Origin: Micromonospora sp. WMMD1102
Lineage (GTDB): Bacteria; Actinomycetota; Actinomycetes; Mycobacteriales; Micromonosporaceae
Reading direction: 5' to 3'
DNA: 64,000 nucleotides
Assembly: GCF_029626265.1 (NCBI RefSeq)
Contig: NZ_JARUBN010000001.1
Span: 6,637,001 to 6,701,000, forward strand
In this document: in pieces, positions 58,060-64,000 of the stretch
Layout of the letters: each line of letters opens with the position of its first letter
Numbering within the stretch: the stretch's first letter is position 1
Notes under the pieces: generated by a model
Databases searched by the model: none
Seen by the model: the letters and a program-made list of their open reading frames with translations, nothing else
What the model was told of the DNA's origin: nothing
Program-made: the position numbers and the translations under genes

Positions 58060-58980
58060 ATGCGCCACACCCCCTACGTCGGCAGTGGTCCGTACTGCTA
58101 CGCCAACTCGTTCGCGATGCTGCTCGGCGAGCGGTCCCCGTCGACCGCCGTCATCGAGGTCGCCACCGGCGGCCCGTTCGGGATGCAGCTCGTCGGCGGC
58201 CGGACGGTCTTCTTCGACGCGTACGGCTGGAATCCGGAACTCGGCTTCGACCAGGCGTTGCGGGCGGTCGGCTGGACCTCGACGGTCAGCCGGGGCGGGG
58301 AGCCGGCCGAGGCGCTCGCCCGACTCGCCGAAGCGGCCGGGAAGGGGCCGGTCTGGGTCGGCCCGCTGGAGTTGGGCCACCTGCGCCACCACCCCGAGAT
58401 GACCGGGCCGATCGGCGCCGACCACTACGTCGTCGTCCTCGACGTCTCCGACGAGCGGGTGCTCGTACACGACCCGCACGGCTACCCGTACGCCCAGGTT
58501 CCGGTCGGGGACTTCCTGGCCGCCTGGCGGGCGGAGACGGTGGACTACGGCGAGCCGTACACGATGCGCACCGGATTCCGTCAGGTCGCGGAGGTGACCG
58601 ACGCCGATGCGATCCGGTCGATCGTGCCGACCGCGGTCGACCGGCTCGACATGCGGACCGAACTGGCGATGCCGCCCGGCAGCCTCGGCAACGGGGAGGC
58701 GGCGGAACGGGTCGCCCAGTTGGTCGAGGACGGGGCGGGTGACGGGCTGCGCGAGCACCTGGTCTACTTCGCGCTCCGGGTCGGTGCGCGACGGCTCGCC
58801 GACACCGCGGACTGCCTGCTGCTGGCCGGGTACCCCGAGGCGGCGGCGGTCGCCGCGGGCCAGGCCCGGCTGGTCGGCTCGATGCAGTACCCGATGGTGG
58901 TGGGCGATCTCGCGGCGGCGGCCGGCGCGCTCCGCGAACTCGCCCCGACCTACGACCGGCTGCGCGCCGCCCTCGCCTGA
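58060..58980 (+). CDS. BtrH N-terminal domain-type protein (papain-like C39-related)
   Basis: A 306-residue protein. Its N-terminal 170 residues match the BtrH_N/C39-like fold, starting with VGSGPYCYANSFAMLLG, where the cysteine sits in the position of the C39 nucleophile, followed by GADHYVVVLDVSDERVLVHDPHG with the His and Asp. In butirosin biosynthesis BtrH transfers an acyl side chain to an aminoglycoside. No carrier protein or aminoglycoside gene is here, so only the fold can be assigned. It follows the MerR gene directly. Confidence 0.8.
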   Translation: MRHTPYVGSGPYCYANSFAMLLGERSPSTAVIEVATGGPFGMQLVGGRTVFFDAYGWNPELGFDQALRAVGWTSTVSRGGEPAEALARLAEAAGKGPVWVGPLELGHLRHHPEMTGPIGADHYVVVLDVSDERVLVHDPHGYPYAQVPVGDFLAAWRAETVDYGEPYTMRTGFRQVAEVTDADAIRSIVPTAVDRLDMRTELAMPPGSLGNGEAAERVAQLVEDGAGDGLREHLVYFALRVGARRLADTADCLLLAGYPEAAAVAAGQARLVGSMQYPMVVGDLAAAAGALRELAPTYDRLRAALA

Positions 58981-59040
58981 TCCCGCCCGGATCATGACGC
59001 AGTGCCTCGCCGGTCCGTCGGAGAGTGCCCCGCGACCTCC

Positions 59041-59069
59041 GGGCGGCCCGGCTTCACGCCGAGCCGCCC
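59041..59069. terminator. Hairpin terminator after BtrH-like gene
   Basis: GGGCGG-CCCGGC-TTCAC-GCCGAG-CCGCCC forms a GC stem with a two-base internal mismatch, 60 bases after the stop. The rest of the 193-base gap to the polyesterase gene end shows nothing clear. Confidence 0.5.
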
Positions 59070-59173
59070 GTGATCAGTCCGGCCTGTTCAGGTGTGTCGG
59101 GTCTGCGCCCTGTGGCTGACCGGCCCGAGCGTCCGCGAACAGGTCGTCCGTCGGGTCGGTCAGGTTCAGCTGG

Positions 59174-60583
59174 TCAGGGGACCAGGTTGAACCGCTGGTT
59201 GGTCTGTCCGTGGCAGTCGTAGATCTGGATCTGCGCACCGTTGGCCGTGCTCCAGACGTCCAGGCACCGCCCGGACTGCACGCCGGTGATGGTGCCGTTG
59301 GAGTTGACGTTCCACTGCTGGTTGGTCTGGCTGTGGCAGCTGTAGATCTGCACCGCCGCGCCGTTGCCGGAGCCCGCCGCGTCCAGACACATGTCCCCGT
59401 ACACCCGTAGTTGTTTGTCCGAGGTGTACGTCCAGGACTGCTGGACCTGCCGGTTGCAGTCGTAGAGCCGCACCCGGGTGCCGTTGGTACGCGAGGGTAC
59501 GTCGACGCACCGGCCCGACTGCGCCCCGACGATCTGGGCGGCGGAGCCCGGCGGCAGGGTGGGCGTGGCGGTGGGGGTGACCGGCGGGGTGGTCGGCGGG
59601 TTCGTCGGGTTGCCGGTGGAGGTCGGTGGCGTGGTCGGACCCGGGGGCAGCAGCGGGCAGGTGCTGCGGTACGTGACCACGCCGGAGGAGTCCAGCAGCG
59701 GGCACAGGAACTGGCTGTACCGGGTGTCGTTGTCCACGAACATCTTCACGAACGGCAGCATGGTGCGGATCATCACGTTGTTCGGCCGACCGACCATGAA
59801 CCCGTGATCCGCTCCGGCGACCTCCAGATAGACGCTCTCCGTGCTGGCCGGCAGGCTGTTGTACTGGTTGACGACCGTGGACGGGGTCACCACGGTGTCC
59901 GCCTGTCCCGAGAACATCATCGTCGGCACCCGGTCGTTGGCCAGGTTCGACGAGGGCAGGAACGGGGCGATCCCGACCGTGGCCTTCAACGACGGACGCC
60001 GGATCGCCGCGTTCAGCGCGCCGCCGCCGCCCATGGAGTGACCGGAGACCGCCAGCCGGCTCGGGTCGACCCGGGTGCGTACCGAACTCTGCTGGGTGAG
60101 GTAGTCCAGCGCGGCGAGCAGCTGGGTGCCGCGCGCCTCGTCGAAGTCGTTCCGGCTGTTGGTCTCGATGCCGATCACCACGAACCCGTGGGACGCCAGC
60201 CACGGCCCCATCCAGGCCAGCTCGACGGAGAACAGCGCCGTGTAGCCGGGCGAGATGGCGATCCCGCCGAAGGTCCCCTGACTGGTGTCGGTCGGGTAGT
60301 AGATCATCCCGCCGGCGAAGCCGTACCCGCTGGGGACGCTGACCTGGGCGGTGGCGAAGGGTCCGGTCACGTTCGCGACGCTGGCCCGGGTGGGATCCGG
60401 TCCCCGCTGGTACGGGTTGTCGGCGGCCGACGCCGACCCGGTCGCCACCATCGCGGTGAGCAGGGTGAGGGCGAGCGCGATTCCCGCCGCACCGATGCTG
60501 AGCAGTCTTCTGCGCGGGTCGGGGGACGTCCGGTCAGGTCCGGCGTCCTCTCCCGCTGGGGGGTGGTAGGTGTGTTCCCGCAC
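59174..60583 (-). CDS. PET-hydrolase/cutinase-like polyesterase with C-terminal ricin-type lectin domain
   Basis: A 469-residue secreted protein with a twin-arginine-like start (DPRRRLLSIG) and signal cleavage near GSASA. Residues 54-310 are an alpha/beta hydrolase of the LCC/TfCut/IsPETase family: DNPYQRGPDPTRASV, SPGYTALFSVE, GHSMGGGG with Ser183, Asp229 in GQADTVV, His260 in ADHGFM, and VDNDTRYSQFLC with the C-terminal disulfide. The aromatic clamp (Trp in PET hydrolases, APW) is Phe208 here (APFLPSS). A Pro/Thr linker leads to a ricin-B/CBM13 trefoil (about 345-469, three QxW-like repeats). AAGGAGG precedes GTG 60583. Natural substrates are probably plant polyesters. Confidence 0.93.
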   Translation of the reverse strand: MREHTYHPPAGEDAGPDRTSPDPRRRLLSIGAAGIALALTLLTAMVATGSASAADNPYQRGPDPTRASVANVTGPFATAQVSVPSGYGFAGGMIYYPTDTSQGTFGGIAISPGYTALFSVELAWMGPWLASHGFVVIGIETNSRNDFDEARGTQLLAALDYLTQQSSVRTRVDPSRLAVSGHSMGGGGALNAAIRRPSLKATVGIAPFLPSSNLANDRVPTMMFSGQADTVVTPSTVVNQYNSLPASTESVYLEVAGADHGFMVGRPNNVMIRTMLPFVKMFVDNDTRYSQFLCPLLDSSGVVTYRSTCPLLPPGPTTPPTSTGNPTNPPTTPPVTPTATPTLPPGSAAQIVGAQSGRCVDVPSRTNGTRVRLYDCNRQVQQSWTYTSDKQLRVYGDMCLDAAGSGNGAAVQIYSCHSQTNQQWNVNSNGTITGVQSGRCLDVWSTANGAQIQIYDCHGQTNQRFNLVP

Positions 60584-60812
60584 TGTCGTTACCTCCTTGG
60601 TGGGTGGTGGATCACGGACAGCCGGCCCGACCGGCGTACTCCTCCGGGGAGCGGACAGGACGAGACTGCGCAGTTCAGCCCAGGAGCAGGTGAGTGGTAG
60701 GTCCAGCCGTCCGCCCTGCCGGTGGTGGTGGCTGCGGTAGGTGGACCTCGTGCCGGATCGGCGCGGCCACCTCCTGACCGGTCGGGGCGCGGCCAGCCCG
60801 GCAAACAGACTG

Positions 60813-60826
60813 TGTTAGCGCTCACA
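60813..60826. promoter_or_regulatory. LacI-type operator in front of CBM2-GH5 cellulase
   Basis: TGTTAGCGCTCACA contains the core TTAGCGCT also seen at 51684. It lies in the 430-base divergent region between the polyesterase (start 60583) and the cellulase (start 61014), followed by an AT-rich stretch with TAGATT at 60841-60846 that could be a -10 element. Confidence 0.6.
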
Positions 60827-60928
60827 CACATCGAAGAACTTAGATTCTCAAATAGCTCCGGAATTTTCAAGCGAACCTTTCGGGCACCGGCCCGCCCCCC
60901 GCTCAGCCGGTCGACCCAGCTGCAGACA

Positions 60929-60957
60929 TTGACGCGGATCGAAGAAAATCGTAACCT
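60929..60957 (+). promoter_or_regulatory. Putative promoter of CBM2-GH5 cellulase
   Basis: TTGACG (60929-60934), 17 bases, then TAACCT (60952-60957). Downstream the decamer GAAACTTTCC occurs twice (60966-60975 and 60989-60998) before the start at 61014, a possible second control site. Confidence 0.5.
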
Positions 60958-61013
60958 TCCAACCGGAAACTTTCCGGCATCCGGGTTCGAAACTTTCCAA
61001 GCGGGAGTCTCCG

Positions 61014-63122
61014 ATGAGTACCCAGAAGATCCGCAAGACCCCCTGGCGCCTCGGCACGGTCGCCGGCGGGCTGGCCGCGCTGCTGGTGGCGGGAACCCTG
61101 GTGACTGCCAACGCCCAGGCGGCGGCCGGCTGCCGCGTGGCGTACGCGGTCTCGTCCCAATGGCCGGGCGGCTTCACCGCGAACGTGAGCGTGACCAACC
61201 TCGGCGACCCGGTCAACGGCTGGAACCTGGCCTGGACCTTCCCGTCCGGCCAGCGGGTCAGCCAGGCATGGAACGCGACCGTCACCTCGTCCGGCAGCCA
61301 GGTCAGCGCGACGAACGTGAGCTACAACGGCGCCATCGGCACGAACGCGACGGTATCGTTCGGCTTCAACGGATCCTGGACCGGCACCAACACCGCCCCG
61401 ACCTCGTTCACCCTGAACGGCGTCGCGTGCACCGGAAACGTCGGCCCGACGGCGACGCCGACGGCCAGCGTCTCCCCCTCCGGATCGCCCACGGCCTCGC
61501 CGTCGGTCCCACCGACCGGTTCGCCGCAGCCCGGCAACCGGATGGAGATGGTGGCCGCGATGCAGCCCGGCTGGAACCTGGGCAACACATTCGACGCCAT
61601 CCCCGACGAGACCTCGTGGGGCAACCCGCGAACCACCTGGGAAATGCTGCACCACATCCGGTCCCAGGGGTACAACAGCATCCGGCTGCCGGTCACCTGG
61701 AGCAACCACCACGGCCCGGCGCCCGACTACACCATCGACCCGACCTGGTTGAACCGCATCCGAGAGGTCGTCGACTGGTCCCTGGCGGAGGGCTTCTACG
61801 TGATGGTCAACCTGCACCACGACTCGTGGCAGTGGATCAACACCTATCCCACCGACCGCACGAACGTGCTGGCCCGCTACACGGCACTGTGGAGTCAACT
61901 GGCCGCCACCTTCCGCGACCACTCCCCGAAACTGGTGTTCGAAAGCATCAACGAGCCGCAGTTCGCCGGCACCTCCGGCGACGCCGAGAGTGACCAGGTA
62001 CTGCACGAACTCAACGTCGCGTTCGTCCGCCTCGTACGCCGCAGCGGCGGGAACAACGCCACGCGGCTGCTGGTGCTGCCCACCCTGCACACCAGCGGGG
62101 AGCAGGCCCGGATGGACGCGCTGACGACCACCTTCGACCAGTTGAACGACCCCAACCTCGTGGCGACCATCCACTTCTACGGCTGGTGGCCGTTCAGCGT
62201 CAACATCGCCGGTGGCACCCGCTACGACAGCAACGTCGAACAGGACATCGTCGGCACCTTCGACCGGGCGCACCAGACCTTCGTCTCCCGGGGCATCCCC
62301 GTGATCGTCGGCGAGTGGGCGCTGCTCAGCTACGACTACACCCGCCCCGGCATCATCCAGCGGGGTGAACTGCTGAAGTTCTTCGAAGCCGTCGGTTACC
62401 ACGCCCGGATCCGCAAGCTCACCACCATGCTGTGGGACGCGGGCTCGTTCCTGCACCGCCCCGAGCTGCGTTGGCGGGACCAGGGCATCTACGACATGAT
62501 GCGGGCGAGCCTGACGACCCGCTCCGCGACCGCGTCCACCGACCAGGTCTACGTCCGGCGCACCGGCGGCATCACCGGTCAGTCGCTCACCCTCAACCTC
62601 AACGGCGGCACGTTCCGCGGTCTCTGGCAGGGCAGCACCCAGCTGGCCAGCGGCACCGACTACACCGTCTCCGGCAACACGCTCACGCTGACCCAGGCCG
62701 CCCTGACCCGGCTGGTCGGCAACCGCGCCTACGGCGTCAACGCCACCATCGAAGCCCGCTTCTCCCAGGGTGTGCCGTGGCAGGTCAGCATCATCAGCTA
62801 CGACCCGCCGACCCAGGCCGCGGCCACCGGCACGACCAGCGGGCTGACCATCCCCACCCAGTTCCGCGGTGACCAGCTCGCCACCATGGAGGCCAGGTAC
62901 GCCGACGGCAGCCCCGCCGGGCCGGCCAACTGGACCACATACAAGGAGTACTGGAGCAACTTCCAACCCGACTACGCCGCGAACACGATCCTGCTGAAGC
63001 CCGAGTTCTTCGCCGAGGTCGACGACGGCCCGGTCACCCTCACCTTCCACTTCTGGAGCGGCACGCAGCTCACGTACCTGCTGACGAAGTCCGGCAGCTC
63101 GGTCACCGGCAGCCCGGCCTGA
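61014..63122 (+). CDS. Secreted CBM2-GH5 cellulase with C-terminal CBM_X2-type modules
   Basis: A 702-residue endoglucanase. The signal peptide ends near TANAQA. CBM2 covers residues 38-140, with cysteines at 40 and 139 and the exposed tryptophans W50, W70, W74. A Thr/Ser/Pro linker (143-172) precedes GH5 (about 177-490): GWNLGNTFDA, IRLPVTW, acid/base Glu314 in SINEPQF and nucleophile Glu434 in IVGEWALL. Residues about 515-600 are CBM_X2-like (GQSLTLNLNGGTFRGLW) and the last 100 resemble a CBM46-type module. ATG 61014 follows GGGAG. LacI-type control is likely from the upstream box. Confidence 0.95.
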   Translation: MSTQKIRKTPWRLGTVAGGLAALLVAGTLVTANAQAAAGCRVAYAVSSQWPGGFTANVSVTNLGDPVNGWNLAWTFPSGQRVSQAWNATVTSSGSQVSATNVSYNGAIGTNATVSFGFNGSWTGTNTAPTSFTLNGVACTGNVGPTATPTASVSPSGSPTASPSVPPTGSPQPGNRMEMVAAMQPGWNLGNTFDAIPDETSWGNPRTTWEMLHHIRSQGYNSIRLPVTWSNHHGPAPDYTIDPTWLNRIREVVDWSLAEGFYVMVNLHHDSWQWINTYPTDRTNVLARYTALWSQLAATFRDHSPKLVFESINEPQFAGTSGDAESDQVLHELNVAFVRLVRRSGGNNATRLLVLPTLHTSGEQARMDALTTTFDQLNDPNLVATIHFYGWWPFSVNIAGGTRYDSNVEQDIVGTFDRAHQTFVSRGIPVIVGEWALLSYDYTRPGIIQRGELLKFFEAVGYHARIRKLTTMLWDAGSFLHRPELRWRDQGIYDMMRASLTTRSATASTDQVYVRRTGGITGQSLTLNLNGGTFRGLWQGSTQLASGTDYTVSGNTLTLTQAALTRLVGNRAYGVNATIEARFSQGVPWQVSIISYDPPTQAAATGTTSGLTIPTQFRGDQLATMEARYADGSPAGPANWTTYKEYWSNFQPDYAANTILLKPEFFAEVDDGPVTLTFHFWSGTQLTYLLTKSGSSVTGSPA

Positions 63123-63218
63123 CGACCCTGTGCAGCGGCCGGTGCGCGGGCCGTGGCTTTGGGATAACCAGCTGCCAGCCGGCACCACCTGATGATGCGC
63201 GGTCACGCCTGAATACGG

Positions 63219-63857
63219 TTACGGGTACTGCCAGCCGAGCAGGTTCCACTGCCAGAGGAACCAGGCGACGGAGGTGAGACCGGCGAACAGCATCACCTGA
63301 TGGATGCGGGCGACGGGACCGGCGCCCGCGCCGCACCAGGCCCGGACCGTCAGCGCCGTCGCGGCCAGGCCGACCGCGAGTGCGAGCACGGGTACCCCGA
63401 GCAGCAGCGTGAAGCTGAGCGGCACATGGTAGAGAAACTCGCCGGTGTCGCCGGCCAGGGTCACGGCCAGTCCGGCGAGGAACGTCACGGCCAGGACGGC
63501 GGCACCGGCAGCGAGCCCGCGCGCCAGTCGCCACGGCCCGGTGGCGCGTGCCGGACGCCTGCGGATCCGGCGTACCAGTCCGGTGAAGGGCAGGACGAGC
63601 AGACCCAGGGTCGGCAGCAGCAGGGTGAGCAGAGCCGCGAGGTTCACCGGAAGCGTCTCGGATGGCGGCATCAGCTCGGCGGCCGACGTGTCGGTGGCCA
63701 CGTACCGCGTCGCGTCCGGGCCGGCGAGGAACACCAGCGGCTCACCGTCGTCCGCGCGGTACAGGCCGTCGCCCTGGAGCCGCCAGGTTCTGCCCCCGAA
63801 GTGGACGGTGCCGGCCCGGTCCACGGTGAGCCGAGCCGGGGCGAGCAGTGTGGTCAC
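63219..63857 (-). CDS. C-terminal membrane domain of serine hydrolase/beta-lactamase-like protein, possibly truncated
   Basis: The 212 residues visible from GTG 63857 match the C-terminal region of actinobacterial membrane serine hydrolases (class C beta-lactamase fold plus helices): GTVHFGGRTWRLQGDGLY, GEPLVFLAGPDATRYVATD, then about four membrane helices ending LWQWNLLGWQYP. The catalytic beta-lactamase domain is not in the window. The frame stays open from 63857 to the edge (64000), and the first codons upstream (NTSSIEKV) still fit the family, but further upstream the sequence does not look like one. The gene may thus be broken or continue beyond the window with a frame change. Confidence 0.6.
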   Translation of the reverse strand: MTTLLAPARLTVDRAGTVHFGGRTWRLQGDGLYRADDGEPLVFLAGPDATRYVATDTSAAELMPPSETLPVNLAALLTLLLPTLGLLVLPFTGLVRRIRRRPARATGPWRLARGLAAGAAVLAVTFLAGLAVTLAGDTGEFLYHVPLSFTLLLGVPVLALAVGLAATALTVRAWCGAGAGPVARIHQVMLFAGLTSVAWFLWQWNLLGWQYP

Positions 63858-64000
63858 CTTCTCGATGGACGACGTGTTGTGCCGGTCGGTTTTAGCACCG
63901 CGACACCTTCGCCCTGCCCCGTACCCGGCGTCGCCACGGCTGTCCGCTTGCGGCCAATGCGATTTCCCCGCAGGCGTCGCGGCGATCCTGGGTGCGTCCC

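Overview
The window is about 72% G+C by eye, uses many GTG starts and ATGA/GTGA stop-start overlaps, and carries gene families typical of filamentous actinomycetes (XRE/DUF397 pair, PP2C-response regulator modules, a membrane Ser/Thr kinase, secreted multidomain cellulases). The best guess is a soil or plant-associated member of the Micromonosporaceae; this is inference from gene content, since there is no rRNA or other marker gene here. I see no tRNA, rRNA, CRISPR array, insertion sequence or prophage.

Layout. 0-7.2 kb: the 3' part of a DHA2-type drug exporter, a Liv-type ABC transporter operon whose substrate-binding gene carries a one-base frameshift, a TetR regulator with repeat operators, and a small membrane protein. 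7.2-19.6 kb: a receptor-like Ser/Thr kinase with a CBM2-like ectodomain, a membrane spermidine-synthase-like protein, a secreted coiled-coil cell-wall protein, a four-gene signalling operon (receiver-PP2C, CHASE3 histidine kinase, single-domain response regulator, inositol monophosphatase), a zinc-ribbon protein and a large membrane M28 peptidase. 19.8-27 kb: a secreted GH9 cellulase, a D-amino-acid-oxidase-like enzyme, a holin-like protein, a secreted HNH nuclease and an XRE/DUF397 pair with two small companions. 27-38.8 kb: mostly housekeeping or regulatory genes (Smr, TPR, ROK kinase, ABC-F ATPase, BON-methyltransferase, oxidoreductase, Crp, YCII, DHFR-like, ArsR-like, TetR, MFS, winged-helix). 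51.8-64 kb: RidA, a NarL-type two-component pair, a membrane Hsp70-like protein, DUF72, a MerR plus BtrH-like pair, a PET-hydrolase-like polyesterase with a ricin-type lectin domain, and a secreted CBM2-GH5 cellulase.

The most unusual part is 38.9-51.5 kb. A seven-gene, tightly coupled minus-strand operon encodes a signal-less GH5 glycosidase, a sedoheptulose-7-phosphate-cyclase (2-epi-5-epi-valiolone synthase type) enzyme with an extra N-terminal half, a ROK kinase fused to a zinc-type dehydrogenase, a phosphoglucose-isomerase-fold protein, two Gfo/Idh/MocA dehydrogenases and a sugar-phosphate isomerase/epimerase. Facing it is a plus-strand pair (SGNH-like protein and GT2 glycosyltransferase). 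There is no aminotransferase, so the product would be a nitrogen-free C7 carbasugar or cyclitol, perhaps glycosylated.

LacI/CebR-like palindromes lie upstream of the cyclitol operon (51.56 and 51.68 kb), the GT2 unit (38.97 kb), the GH9 cellulase (22.21 kb) and the CBM2-GH5 cellulase (60.81 kb). This suggests that cyclitol production and cellulose degradation are controlled together by a repressor encoded outside the window. That link, and the identity of the product, are inference.
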